Assembly (NCBI GenBank): GCA_039621445.1
Contig: CP154954.1
Span: forward strand, 59,950,168-60,014,167
Direction: 5' to 3'
Length of the DNA: 64,000 nucleotides
DNA from: Euglena gracilis
Taxonomy: Eukaryota; Euglenida; Euglenophyceae; Euglenales
The notes under the pieces are model-generated. The model saw only the letters and a list, made by a program, of their open reading frames with translations, was not told the DNA's origin and did no database searches. Below, one piece after another: positions 33,634-57,383 of the stretch. Position 1 is the stretch's first letter. Each line of letters starts with the position of its first letter. A program made the translations under genes and the position numbers.

Positions 33634-36600
33634 CTGAGTAAGGAAGTCCAGATCATACAATTATTTACCGACCCCCCCGGGGGGGGGGGTCACTCCACTT
33701 TTCAAAAAACCAGTCAGTCACTATTTTTCGGGAAGCCAGTCAGTCACTACCCCCTGGGGGGTGGGGGGGGTCGGCCACTCTGGAATCTAAAGGAAATTTG
33801 ACCCAAAACATGAAAAACAAAGGCAAAATAATCCTTTCCATCGCCGTCGGGGCCGGTTCATTTTTGCGTTTTTTTGCGGCCCTCCCCCGGGGGGGGGAGA
33901 GGGTCGGTCCGGGCCAAAAACCAGTCAGTCACTTTGAAAAAACCAGTCACCCACCCCCGGGGGGGGGGGGTGGGACAGTGACTAAGTGATTGTATGGTCC
34001 GGATGCAGATAAATGGGCAAAGGGCATGTTCATCACAGTAGAATGGCGTTTTGCTCTCCCGAACATTTCTGATTGGTTCCACCCAACCACACAGCTAGGG
34101 TTTCCCAAAAAAAAATCCGCTGGGGGGCCGGAATTCCCCACGCGACTTTCATGATTTGACGTGATTTTATGAGGTTTTTGGTGGGGGACTTTTTTCAGGT
34201 ATGGGGGGGTATGGTACAGGGGGGGGGAAAAAGGTGGGTGGATGATTCTGACACAGCTTTCAGGCGTATCTATTTAAGATAATGGCGTTTGGTCTCTGGC
34301 TTTGGAGGCACCACTGTTGGCCATTTTTAGCCACGGCTTTCCATTTTTGGCTAATTTTGACCATTTTTGGGGGCATATTGGCTGCTCCTAGAATTTTTGG
34401 CTGCTTCCATGGGTGTTTTGGCTGCTTCTGGCTGTTCTTGCTGCGATTTTGTTTGGAATGCTTCTCAATTGCAATTCTGTGCTAGAGTGGTCTCAAAATG
34501 GCCAAAAAGTGACCAATAGCAGCCAGAAGCAATCAAAGGGCCAGAAGCAGCAAGAAGCATCCAGAAATTGTAAGAAAGGCCATAGTGGCCAAAATAAACA
34601 TCATCATTCAATTGAAAACAATAATTACAAACCAAAATAGCAATCAGAAAAAGCGTTCTGTTGTAAACTGTTTCCACACTTTACTAAAACTTCTCCTTGT
34701 TGGAGCACTGCATATCTTGACAATTAATTTCAGAAAAAGCCAAATGAAGGAATGGGCAATGGCGGCGAGGAAGGGGCATCAAAAAAACACCTGTTCAACC
34801 CTGAGGCGAGGAGGCTGGGGGTGAATATTTGAGGGTAAGTCTGATTAAATTAAATTTTTTATGCGAGGAAATCTCGGCGCTTCGCACCAAAAACATAGAG
34901 AAAACCCCCTCGAGGGGTACCCAGTCACCCCAACGCTGGGACCCACACCCATCCCCAGGGCATTAAATGAGCGGGGAGGGGGGTTCTGGACCCCCTTCCC
35001 CCTGCAGCACCAGAAAGATTTTTTGGAAAAAAAATATGGGCCTTGAAAACAGCCCAAAAATGGCATTATCTCTTTTTTATTTGAAAAATCGGCCAAAGCA
35101 TACACATTTCATGTTCTCCAGCGCGAAGCACCAGAGAAAAAAAATTGGGGTTCCCGGGGGGGGGGGTCCCGACCCCCTCGCTCGGAAGGGGGAGGTGGTC
35201 CAACCTCCTTCCCCCAATGTACAAGACCAACGAACCAACCTCAAAAAACCTCCACTGCCAAAGCAGCCCCCGCCACGCCACACCTCCTCGTCGGAGTCCC
35301 CCACGCTGGGGACCTGCAGCCGCGGCCGCTCCGGGGAGTCGTCCGCCGCCTTCTTCCGCCGCGCCTTGAGCTTCGACATGAAGCCCGACAGCACGCCGCC
35401 CCGCTTCGGGCCCTCCTGCTCCAGCCGCTGCAGCTCGGCGCCAGGGGCGGTCTCATGGCGGGGGGGGGGGGCACAGCAAAGACGGACGTTCCGGAAACGT
35501 TAAGACGAGGGGATGGCCAAGGAGGTGCATAGAGAGGGGAGGAGACAATTGCTAACCGACCCCGTGGGTCGAGTGCTAATCCATGTGATGCAAATCCACA
35601 TAATTTGACATGATTTTTGCACAGTTTTACATGATTTTACATGATTCAACATGACCTTACCTGATTTTTTTTACAGAGCAAGAAATTCCGGTTTTGATTT
35701 TGATGTTTTGCTTTTCGGCAGTTTTCGGCTGGAACACGAAGAATTGTGTCCCATTTTGTTACAACAATTCAGAACATATGACTTGATCACTGATGTATGA
35801 AGCAGAATAATAATAGCAATGCATGTGGATTACTGGTGCCTTGATAATTCTCCAAAACTGCCATTTTCCGAGCACCTTTGCTGTGAGGGTGAAAATGTTT
35901 TTCTGTCCAACATTTCTATCCGTGATTTTACACGATTGGTTTGGTATGACGTTTTTTTATGATTTGGTGTGATTTCCCTAAAATTCCCTAAATTTCCCTA
36001 ATTCCCTAAGCGACTTCCCACTGTTTATAAAAATCAGTCAGATGCTTCTTATCCCCAAAAAATGGCACCAAAAATGAATTTGGGCCAGTTAGAAACAAAA
36101 AATCTGCCGAATTCACGGACAGGTGGCCACTTTGGCCCAATTGTCCCTCCGGAGGGGCTTTGAGGGCTCAAGGGGGCCCCAGAATGTGGTTTTGGGCGAA
36201 AAACCAGTCTGTCGCCCACCCCCCCAAGGGTGGGGTCAGACCAGGGTGGAGGAGACCAGAGCTCAACTCAGAGGGTGGAAAATTCATGCTGATCCCCCCA
36301 AGGGTTCGATACACGGACAAGTGAGGGAGGTCGGACCCCCCCCCCCGCCCGGTCCAGCAAGGGGGGGACATCCTTCTGCTGTACAGTGGCGCGGTCTGGG
36401 TGACCGATTTGCACCGGATAAAATAAATTTTGCCCCCAAAATAGACCAAAAGTGCCCATGCACCGGAACACCCACCTTATATCGCCACAGGGGTCCGGTC
36501 CCCTGGCTGAACTGGGCCCGACTGGGTGGAAACAGGTGCCAAAAATCGAAACCGAGAAAATGCCCAATAAACCAAAAATCCAAAAAACTGCCAATCATGC

Positions 36601-37963
36601 AAAAAGTCGACTTTTTTTGAGCTGGTCAGCCCAAATCCGACCCATTTTGCTCTTTTGCCCATTTTGTCCCCGGGGGGTGGGTGCCTGGGTCGGACACAAC
36701 TTCAGCAATGGCAGACATGGGACACATGACACCTTGTCAACAAAATGTTACCAAATGCCCACCACACACGCTCACTCATTTGTGATGCATTTCCTCAGCA
36801 CTGCGGAAGGAGGCCGACAGTGCGGCTCAGGCCTCGCCTGGAAGCTTTTGGACAGCAACGGTCGCCGTTGCCCGGTGCTCAGCAGCGATGCCAGTGTCCC
36901 CAGCACCTCCGTCATGTTGGTGTTGGCCTTCGCGCTAACCCGGAAGTGCAATCCCCCGGCCAACGCCGCCCACAGCTCGGCGCGATGACGGCAGCGAGCC
37001 ACGCCGTCGTCAGTGATGGTTTTCATGATATTAATTGATTGTGATGATTTCCAATTCAGCAGAGAGCATATGTGGTTGTACAAAAAAATTCTGGTATGCA
37101 GAATGAATTACTGTTGTTTATTATCATTATATTGTTGTTTTATTGTTGCATTATTATATTGTTATATTGTTACATTTTATTATTATAATCGTATATATAT
37201 TGAAAACAAACATTTTAATAATGATGAGGTATAAAAAAACATCATACACAAGCTTCTTTTTAAACAAAGCTGTTGTGTCTGTGAGTACCTTGTGCTGTGG
37301 GTGCATGTCCATAGCAGGCAAACCAGCCCCTGGGAAGGGGCCAATTTTTGGTCCCATATGGGGCCGACCCAGGAAAATTCCTATTTTCAGGCCCTGGAGC
37401 CTTCAATACTGGGGTGCACTGAACCATCACCGACCCAAATGCTCCTCGCCTGCTTGCCCACAGCACCCACCCTCCATGGAGGGGGCGACCTCCCTTTAGA
37501 AAATTCCCAATCATATGACACTATGCCATTTATGTGCACTGCACCATATCTTACCCATATCATTGTGACCACATCATGCATGGCGCAAACATCGTCATGG
37601 CACAGGAGGGGGCACCCTGGCCGGGACAGCCCCGCCAGTCGGGTCATCTCCCGCCGGGTGGTGGTGGGGAGGTCGCACTTGTTGCCACACACAATGAGGG
37701 GAATGTGCTTGTCCAGCGCCGCCTCCAGCCCTGGGGAGGGAGGAGTGGAGCAGGTAGGGATTGTTTCAGAGGTTGGTTGTACAGGTAGCCGACCTAAAAA
37801 AAATAATACACAAACACTCTCAGACAGCACAACTACCCCAAATCACATGGGACCGCAGCACCGAAACAAACATTCCACACATTGTTATCCAATCCAATGT
37901 TAAACAAACGTGATTAGGGTGAAATGGTCCTCTTCAACACGTGGGAGGTGTGTGTGTGTGCGT

Positions 37964-38027
<64 letters not shown>

Positions 38028-38038
38028 ATGGTGTGTGC

Positions 38039-38132
<94 letters not shown>

Positions 38133-39618
38133 GCGCGCGCGTGCATGCGCGCGCGTCTGTGTGTATATATGGTCATCTGCGTGTATATTATTGTGGTTTT
38201 GACAAACTGTACTGTGCCCACTACAAAATGACACGACAGGGGGACACTCCTCGCCAAAAGTGGACTGGGCAGCGAGACACACCAGTGTTTTTTCTTGGAA
38301 AAAAAGAATGTCTGGAACCAGTTTGTGCTGCACAAGGATCACGGTGTGTACTGCAGGTAAACGAGGTACCTTCGAGGACCTTGCATGTTCGGTGGTCAAA
38401 AGAAAGAAAAGAGAGCCAATGGCTACACCTGTCTGCCACGCCTTCTGCAAGGCGGCGAACGAGGCATCGGAGGTGATGTCGTACACCAGCAGCACCCCGG
38501 AGCACTTGCCGCCGGCAGAGGACGCCGCGGAGCGCCACCGTGGCAGACGAAACCCCAGGACGGGAGGACGAGGTCACACACCGAATGGCTTCCCCGGCTC
38601 GCTGACCCCACCTCAACACCATGCCGTTGCTCAACGTTTATGGAAGGGAGCGAATGGGGCACTTTCCTGTTCCAAACAAGAAAAAACTCCTCACTTTTAT
38701 AACCTCACTCCGAACCAGTCAGTTGCCTTCTGCAGGGGTGACGAAATGAAAGCAGCAGATAAGGCGCAGAAGGATGCCGAGCGACCTCCGGGCACAGGTC
38801 TGGGCGGCGGCGAGCTGCTTGGCCACCACACCGGGGCAGTCCCAGAACTGGAACTCCGTCGGGGGGTCGGTACTGCCGAGGACGTAGTCGGGGCAAGCAA
38901 CTTTCATTCGGTATACAGCAAACACATGATGTAGCCCTCCCCCCAGTCATACCAGCGACGGCATTTTGCTGAAAGCACCCGCACACACCGCCCACCGGCA
39001 GACCCACCCACCCACCCACCCAACTATACCAATACCCCCTCCCAAACACACACGGGCGCGCATGGCATAGCACATGTGCGCACACACACCCCTACACACA
39101 GGGTGTATGGGAAAGCCTGGTGTGTGGTGGGGGTGGAGCGTCGACCACCCCTCCCCCACCCACCACAGCACCACAAAAGAAAGCCGAAGGAAACTTTTGA
39201 TGAAAAAAACGGCGCCACTGGAAATACGGGGTGGACTGACAGGGGCGGGGGGGGGGGTCGGACCCCCTCTCCCATCAGGATACCCTCACACCCACCCCGC
39301 AGTCCTGCCCACACATCACACCCACACCCACACCCACACCCACACCCACACCCACACCCACACCCACACCCACACCCACACCCACACCCACACCCACACC
39401 CACACCCACACCCACACCCACACCCACACCCACACCCACCCACCGACACGCACGCACACACACCCACACCCACACCCACACCCACACCCACACCCACACC
39501 CACACCCACACCCACACCCACACCCACACACACCCCCACACACGCACCCACCCACACACAGAACCACACACACACACCAACACACACACACCCACACACA
39601 CACACCCACACACACACA

Positions 39619-39659
<41 letters not shown>

Positions 39660-40062
39660 ACACCCACACACACGAACACACCCACACACACCACACACAC
39701 GAAACACACACACACCAGATGTGTTTAACACAGACCACCAGGCCAACATTTTTGGCCCCACCAACCATTTTAAAAAACCAGCTTGTTTTTTGCCGAGCCA
39801 AAAAAAAAAAACAAACCACCCTAAAACCCGAGGGGGGGGGGGGGGCGTCCCCCGAGGTTACCAATGTACCTGTACCTGTAACCCGAGGGGGGGGGTCGAA
39901 GATTCCCCGAGTTGCCAAAAATGAGTTAATAAAAGGGTTCAAAAAATGTGTTGCAAAGACAGAGCAGCAAGTTGCTGGCTGTGGAATGAGACCCCCAGCG
40001 TCGCCTCATACTTGGGCAGGAAGGCGCCATCCAGCGTCCGCCGGATGAGGGAGCTCTTGCCA
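33478..40062 (-). CDS. Ras-superfamily small GTPase (Rab/RBJ-like), gene span, 5' end missing
   Basis: Exons in transcript order are 39993-40062 (P-loop end, switch I), 38832-38872 (WDCPG), 38429-38504 (LLVYDIT), 37616-37730 (GNKCD) and about 36800-37018 (VSAKA). The tail exons are 35284-35451 and 33478-33633. G1, G3, G4 and G5 motifs appear in the right order and spacing. It is probably a GTP-binding molecular switch in membrane or flagellar traffic; the nearest family I recall is RBJ/DNAJC27 or another Rab-like group. No J domain is seen and the C-terminus lacks Cys. Introns are long and filled with CA/GT tracts and MITEs. Assigning the tail exons to this gene is inference. Confidence 0.72.
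33645..34000. mobile_element. MITE-like element, CAGTCAGTCACT family
   Basis: The outer ends are CCAGATCATACAATTA and its imperfect inverse, TGATTGTATGGTCCGG. CCAGTCAGTCACT occurs four times inside, between C/G runs. It sits about 10 bp upstream of the acceptor of the exon at 33478-33633, so that intron end is largely element sequence. Confidence 0.6.
34310..34620. repeat. Degenerate inverted repeat of TGGCCATTTT / CAGCCAGAAGC words
   Basis: The left half has TTGGCCATTTTTAGCC and TTGGCTGCTTCTGGCTG. The right half has the inverse words CAAAATGGCCAAAAAG and GCAGCCAGAAGCA. The same words make up the spacers of the tandem array. Confidence 0.6.
35284..35451 (-). CDS. Basic/acidic tail exon of the small-GTPase gene
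   Basis: This 168-nt exon (56 codons, phase 0 to 0) follows an AG after a long C tract and ends at DSDEE|GTGTGGC. It contains [20 protein letters not shown] and ends [10 protein letters not shown]. The basic amphipathic start and acidic, Ser-rich end suit a flexible tail with phosphorylation sites. It links in frame to 33478-33633. The link to the GTPase core upstream is by order and strand only. Confidence 0.65.
35515..36780. repeat. AT-rich spacer followed by dispersed-element copies
   Basis: 35580-36060 is AT-rich with ACATGATTTT repeats and no gene. 36195-36720 carries AAAACCAGTCTGTCGCCC, an AAGGGTTCGATACACGG end, and a copy of the 'actgccaatcatgcaaaaa' block shared with 59.3 kb. Confidence 0.5.
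36800..37018 (-). CDS. GTPase exon with G5 SAK motif
   Basis: The frame reads [20 protein letters not shown] then [15 protein letters not shown]. It matches the Rab/Ras G5 region (SAK followed by Asn/Thr and the last helix). The AELWAA...F.VSAKANTN order resembles Rab-like and RBJ/DNAJC27 GTPases. The exact acceptor and donor are unclear; the open frame runs through the whole stretch. Confidence 0.65.
37616..37730 (-). CDS. GTPase exon with G4 NKCD motif
   Basis: This 115-nt exon follows the strong acceptor CTCCTCCCTCCCCAG. It reads [20 protein letters not shown] then [17 protein letters not shown] and ends at GG|GTGCCC. NKCD is the guanine-binding G4 motif, preceded by the expected hydrophobic strand (PLIVCG). 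Its two leading bases fit the phase-1 end of the exon at 38429-38504. Confidence 0.8.
37948..38131. repeat. (GT)n microsatellite
   Basis: Near-pure GT dinucleotides with a few GTGC and GTAT interruptions, in the intron between two GTPase exons. It is the only long tract with GT on the plus strand; the others read CA. Confidence 0.95.
38429..38504 (-). CDS. GTPase exon with LLVYDIT strand
   Basis: It reads [20 protein letters not shown] and then KAWQT, ending ACAG|GTGTAGCC in phase 1. [10 protein letters not shown] is the strand and helix after switch II in Rab/RBJ-type GTPases. The 5' limit is uncertain: AAG|TGC at 38505 is one possible acceptor, but the frame is open to about 38575 and may hold the rest of switch II. 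Confidence 0.75.
38832..38872 (-). CDS. GTPase exon with G3 WDCPG motif
   Basis: After the acceptor CGTCCTCGGCAG it reads [14 protein letters not shown] and meets the donor [15 protein letters not shown] fits the G3 (DxxG) motif, with Pro where Rabs have Ala. Reading through the donor gives [12 protein letters not shown], also plausible for switch II, so the 3' limit is open. The 5' limit could also be an earlier AG near 38905. Confidence 0.65.
39311..39715. repeat. (CACACC)n then (CA)n microsatellite
   Basis: Regular CCCACA hexamers to about 39525, then CA-rich DNA with CACACACC variants. It lies in a GTPase intron. The long Thr/His or Cys/Val frames here are artefacts. Confidence 0.95.
39993..40062 (-). 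CDS. GTPase exon with P-loop end (GKSS)
   Basis: It reads [20 protein letters not shown] then TLG. This is the second half of a P-loop (GxxxxGKS/T), helix 1 and switch I up to TLG. It starts at CTAAAG|T, so the first half of the P-loop is in an exon further right that I could not find. The proposed donor is GGG|GTCTCA. The pattern fits Rab/RBJ-like GTPases. Confidence 0.75.
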
Positions 40063-40199
40063 CTTTAGGGGCAGGCGTCCCCAATTGCCGTCCCACGTCG
40101 GGGCCTTTCCGTCATGAGGAAATGATTCCTCTCCAGCGTCAAGCCATGAAAAGGGTGTGACAAACAGAGGTGGCACCCACCTCCTACAGGGGCAGGGGG

Positions 40200-40620
40200 T
40201 GGGGGGGGGGTCGAAATTTGGGTCCCTCTTTGGGTGTTTCGCAGCAAAAATTGACGAAGATCCCACTCAGCCTGACCTGGTCAGGCCGGGACCAGGGTTC
40301 GATATGGGAGCAGGTGGGGGCGGGGGGTTGGACCCCCCTTCTGGTCAAGCATGGGAAGCACCGAAACAATAGCAGGGCCAAAATACACCAGTTTCGACCC
40401 GGTACGAAGCCATTTGGAAAAGAGAAAATTAAAATTAAAATTCTTACACCAAAAATCAGCCCAAAGTACGATTTTGGACATTTTTAGGGCAAAAAAATCT
40501 GTCAAAATTTCCAAAAATTTTCGGCGCAAAGCCGGAAAAAAATTGACCTTTAAGGGGGTTACCCTCTGGTGTCGGTTCGGACCCCCTGGCAGGTGGGAGG
40601 GGGGTTGTCCAGACATCCTC
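40200..40620. repeat. Dispersed element with CAGGGTTCGATAT end and GCGCAAAGCCGG core
   Basis: It holds CAGGGTTCGATATGGG at 40290 and the 'aaattttcggcgcaaagccgg' block followed by TTGACC..TTAAGGGGG. These match 45.5, 57.9 and 58.3 kb. Confidence 0.55.
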
Positions 40621-40848
40621 CCATGGTCAAGGAGGAGCTCCGAAACCACCATGGAAAATGAAAGAAGGAAAATGGAAGAAGAACAAGAATACTACCCGAG
40701 AACAAGAATACTACCCGCATCGCATTTTGTGAAGATTTTCGGTTTTACTACTGCATTTTCCCAAGCATCGTTCCTCGGAATTGCACTCAGAAGAGAAGAA
40801 TAAATAGGCTTTCCAAACTCTTCTATGTCTACTTGTGCTGCAACCAGG

Positions 40849-41142
40849 GATCCTTTTTAACAGGGATTTGGGGGTACCGGTACTGGGTCTGGGGTACCGG
40901 TACCGGTACCCCGAGACCCCAGCCCCACCCGGAGGGAAACCCCCAGGGGGGGGGGGTCCAGGGGACCCACTTCTTGGGGGGGATAATGATCGGGATTCGG
41001 GTCAAAAATTCGGCGGTGTACGTCAAAAGAATGGCCTCCTGTGTGGGACCCACAAGGCCCTTGGGGGTACCCCCAGGGGGGGGGGTCCGGCGTCCCCACC
41101 CACCCTACCCCGGGGGTCCAACCTTTAAAAATCCCTGGTGGA
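40849..41142. mobile_element. MITE-like element (CCAGGGAT ends)
   Basis: The left end is CCAGGGATCCTTTTTAA and the right end TTTAAAAATCCCTGG, imperfect inverted repeats. The interior has GGTACCGGTACC repeats and the G/C runs of the CAGGGG family. The target duplication is not clear. Confidence 0.55.
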
Positions 41143-41369
41143 AACACTTCATTGTGCAGCACACAAAAAGCACATTAAAACAGGTCAAATATCATTTTTA
41201 TGACATCCCCTATCAAATCTGCGGGTCTGCTGTGAGTACCAGCTTTCGGTGAAGAAAAAAAAAACAGTGTGTCAGAAATCAGGTCTGGGGTTGGGGGCTG
41301 GGTGGTGTGGGGTGGCGGGGGGCGGGGAGCTGGGGGCCTGGGGGGCTGAATTGGGGGCGGCGTTCACAA

Positions 41370-41745
41370 TAAAAGGCATACTTGCTATTTTATTGCTCGC
41401 TGCTGCGGAGCCACGTCAGAGAAAAAAAATTCAAAGGTCAGAAACAGGCAGGGTGCTGGGGTGGACCGTGTGTCCAATTATGGCTTCAAATGGCGAGGGC
41501 AGGCATCTCCACGCCAGGAGAAATCGCTATCCGGATAAAAAGAGCCATCTTTGGATAAAATGCTTCATTTAAACGAAACATTGCTGAATTGCAGGACTTT
41601 CCTTCAACCGCACGTATCACAGGCTGTAAAAATAAAGTGCATACTGCAATTTATGTGCTCGCTGGCTGCGGAGAAATGCCAAAAGGTCACCTGGTTGGGG
41701 TGGCCCCAGCAATAAAATAGTAAAGGCATGCACGGCGGAGGCAGG
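41370..41745. repeat. Imperfect direct duplication
   Basis: GGCATACTTGCTATTTTATT followed by GCTCGCTGCTGCGGAG (about 41378) recurs as GTGCATACTGCAATTTATG and GCTCGCTGGCTGCGGAG (about 41638). Two diverged tandem copies of about 260 bp. 41750-42470 contains nothing I can name. Confidence 0.5.
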
Positions 41746-42473
41746 CGTTAGCCACGCCATGGAGCCATCGGCCGGTCAAGCAGAAAGTGCACGCCAGGCA
41801 TCACACATGCAGAGGCAGGGACCGTTGTCATTCAGCCACATCTTGCACAAGGCGAACGGTACACCTTGGAGAAGCGATACGTTGACCTCGCAAAAATGGT
41901 GCCTTGGTGCCTATTTGTCATTTAATCTGGAAGTGTCAGTTACTCAATCTGAAGGCTGATATATGCACAAAACGCAGGTGACGCAGGTGCCAAGATTACT
42001 CAAAATACCAAATCATAAACACGTTGCAGGGAGCAGGTAGCTGTCCTTGAACGATAGATTAGCAAATCAAATTTACCCAGACTTATCCCAAGTTTGGCAA
42101 AAAAGCCACCGCCCATTGCCTTGTGTTCAAATAAATAGGCATATGGATATGGTACCAAACGAAGAGGTGATGAAAACGACCAACACAGGATGTCAAATGT
42201 CAGTAGCTGCACAATCTCACCGCGCACAACACACAACATCGCGTGGTTGAGCTTTTAGGACAGCATCATTGTGCCAATGGAGGATTGGAAAAAAAGGAGA
42301 CGCATCAGCACTGACCGTACCACCGATCATGAGCACTGTGCGCCTTTCCGACTTGCACCATTAGGTCGTGAGTGGAGAAGAGCAATGGTGGGGGCAGTGG
42401 AGGGAGTCAGGCATGTTGGCTTCTTTTTTTAGCACCGGGGGCAGGAGGGTGCCCGTATCATACAGTCAGCCAC

Positions 42474-42506
42474 GTGTGGTGCCGCAGGCAGGTCGTCGTA
42501 GAGGTC
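42474..42506 (-). CDS. Short exon candidate (DLYDDLPAAPH)
   Basis: Thirty-three nt between the acceptor TTGCGTGCAG and the donor CAC|GTGGCT. It resembles the DLYSPPP words of the SR-like exons at 60.4-60.9 kb. The phase to the exon at 42555 is unresolved. Confidence 0.35.
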
Positions 42507-42554
42507 CTGCACGCAACAGCGCAACGTGGGCAAAATGCAGGAAAGTGTGGCTAC

Positions 42555-42668
42555 GGGTTGGCGACGGGCCGCGCAACGGCGTCCCGCGTCGAAGGTTCCC
42601 GTTCCGCGAAGTGGCCGGGGGCCGAGGGGATTCGGAATCTCGACTCAACCTTCCACCTCCTTCAGTGC
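42555..42668 (-). CDS. SR-like exon candidate
   Basis: After the acceptor TACTCCTCAG it reads TEGGGRLSRDSESPRPPATS then RNGNLRRGTPLRGPSPT, ending at C|GTAGCC. Ser/Arg/Pro-rich composition is typical of splicing-factor tails or phospho-regulated linkers. It is on the same strand as, and downstream of, the COMM-domain exons. No family assigned. Confidence 0.45.
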
Positions 42669-43199
42669 CTGAGGAGTACAGCGGCCCACCCCCACCCCCA
42701 AAATAAGGCCCGTGTCCACTATTTTGGGTCCGTTGCTCATCCAATGGGGGTCTGGGAGGGGGGGGGGATGAATTTTGCATTTTTGCTGGAAAACAATCGT
42801 CTGAGGAAAACAAAAAATGAACACAAACACAACACAAACAAAAACCCGAACACCCAGGTCTGTTCAAAAAACACCTGGGGAGTCAGACCAGCTGCCAGTT
42901 TTACTGGCTGTGGCAAGAGAGCCACAAAATGAAGATCCCTTTACCCCCCGGTACATGGGACGCTGGGCGGGTGCAATTCTTCTTCGAGTCGAGCAATAGT
43001 TGGAAAAGAAAGTTCCCTCCAGGAAAGGCAGCTGGAGGAGGGGAACACAAGAAATATCCTTGGGAAAGAATTGGCCCGACTGCAATCCACCCACAGGGTG
43101 CTTCAAACCCCTAAGCACATGGCATAACACCGCCACATTGAATGCACGCCACGACGGATGCACAGCAACCCACCCACTCACAGACATGCCCACCCTCAC

Positions 43200-43500
<301 letters not shown>

Positions 43501-43639
43501 CTGACCTGCCCACCCACCCACCAACACCACCACCCACCACCCACCCACACCCACCCACACACATACACATGCGCACACAGGCACGCATGCACAACAACCT
43601 AACCACCCAACCACCCACCAAACCACAGACCTCGTTAAC

Positions 43640-43801
43640 CTGTCCCAGGGTGTGCAGGAGCTCGTCCAGCTCAGCGGCGGTGAACTCCAGCATCACCGAC
43701 GTTGGCTTGCTGCCCCGGGGGGCGGCCGGCTCGTCCACCTGGAGCTGCAGCTGGAGCATCGCCCGGCGCATGTGTGACATCGTGCAGCTGGACACACACA
43801 A
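43640..43801 (-). CDS. COMM domain, second half (COMMD8-like)
   Basis: This 162-nt exon (phase 0 to 0) follows the acceptor CTGCCTCCCGCAG. It reads LCVSSCTMSHMRRAMLQLQL, then QVDEPAAPRGSKPTSVMLEF and TAAELDELLHTLGQ, and ends at CAG|GTTAAC (or GAG|GTCTGT nine bases on, adding VNE). Joined to the previous exon it gives FDWNVQLCVSS...LQLQLQVDE...EFTAAELDELL. That is the COMM-domain pattern: a Trp strand, three short strands, then the closing helix. COMMD proteins form the Commander complex for endosomal recycling. Of the family, COMMD8 (DFDW...SS...L.L.V) is closest as I remember it. Confidence 0.8.
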
Positions 43802-44058
43802 CTGCGGGAGGCAGGGCAGGCGGAGGGAAAAGGTAAGATGGAGACAAACCACACAGAAAATTTGTAGCCATTTATTTCTGCTATTATTACCAACATGCAA
43901 CAACTGTGTACATTCGAATTTGTTGCTTTCACATGACGACAGATATGCACATAAACACCGATCAAATGCAGCGTTAAAGTCACATGTGTTGTGTTTGAAA
44001 CGTTTGATAGGGGTAAACCACATGCAAACAACAGAGAGCTGCCAAATATCGTGCACAC

Positions 44059-44095
44059 CTGGACGTTCCAGTCGAAGTCCCGCAAAGTTGCCAAA
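44059..44095 (-). CDS. COMM domain, first strand exon (LRDFDWNVQ)
   Basis: It reads LATLRDFDWNVQ and ends at CAG|GTGTGCAC, phase 0, matching 43640-43801. FDW marks the start of a COMM domain. The acceptor may be ATCGAG|T at 44096, or further up, where the frame reads MDSASS. N-terminal exons of this gene were not found between 44100 and 44860, which holds AT-rich DNA without clear exons. Confidence 0.75.
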
Positions 44096-44866
44096 CTCGA
44101 TGCGCTGTCCATGGGTTGTAGAAATAACTGTTAGAATTCAGACAAGGCAGATTCTGTCCTCTTGGAACGCACTCCGGGTGCTCAGCCTTTGGTCCTGACG
44201 GTCAGCAGCAACTGCTCTAAGGAGGTGAAATCATGAATTCTGAGTGTGAATACATTGAGTAGCTTTGACCTGAAATAGATTATACAGTGCACTACAATTT
44301 GAATGCCTTTCCTCTCAGAGATGTTGTTGCTATTGCTGCAAATTACTGCTGCCACTGCTGCTGCTGCTGTTGTAATATAAAAAGCCATATTTCGGATAAT
44401 TGTTATAAAAAAAAAGGTGAAGCAAATGTTGTGACATAAATGACACCCAGGTTGTGCAAAACCTTACAAATTTTGTTCGTATCATTTAGTGCTGTGAAAC
44501 AGCCTTGTCTTTTTCCAGCTGGGCGGGCCAAACAGCTGTGAGATGCTCTGCCCATGGGACAAAGAGGCAAAAAAGCCCTTGACAACGGTCACTTTCGGGG
44601 TCACTATTCACCCCAGATCCTGAAACGTCCCCCCATAACTCAAACAATATCTCGGGCCTGCCTACCTAAATGGGGCATGGTCGCGGAAAATTCAGGTGAA
44701 GAGTGTCATACTGTAGGACATGGCATGGGGTAACAGAGTCGCAACACAGCGTCTCAGTGGTTAACAAAAGGGAAAGCGGTGTGCAGCGTGATGCATCGTC
44801 CTTGGGCGTGAAAGGTGTGCAATGAGAGGGGTCCGTGCGGTCAGTCCGGGGGCAGTGCGTGTGTCG

Positions 44867-57029
<12,163 letters not shown>

Positions 57030-57383
57030 CTCCCGGTGGTGGTGGTGGAAGCAGGGTCAGGGGAGGCGGGGAAGGGGAGGGGCCATCCGGACCTTAAGCA
57101 TGGTCCAAGTTATGACTCTTTGGCGGAAGGGGGGTGGCCGTCAAAGGCATACCCCCCGCTAAGGACTGTTACCTGACAGTTTGGAAAGGACTGAGACCCA
57201 AAACCTGGTTGGATGAAAAGCTAGGTGGGGAGTAGTACGGACCTATGGTCAACGGTGGGCAACCCCTCAAACGAATGTTGGCCAAAATGACAGATACTCG
57301 GCCCAGCACGAAGAGCCAAAAAAAACCAAACATCTTGGGTGCTTTCCGACGAAAATGAAAAACGCAAATTGTTGCTTAGCGCA

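Noticed and set aside
37910-39764. Cys/Val, Thr/His and Gly/Val repeat 'proteins'
   Set aside because: Direct translations of GT, CA and CACACC microsatellites.
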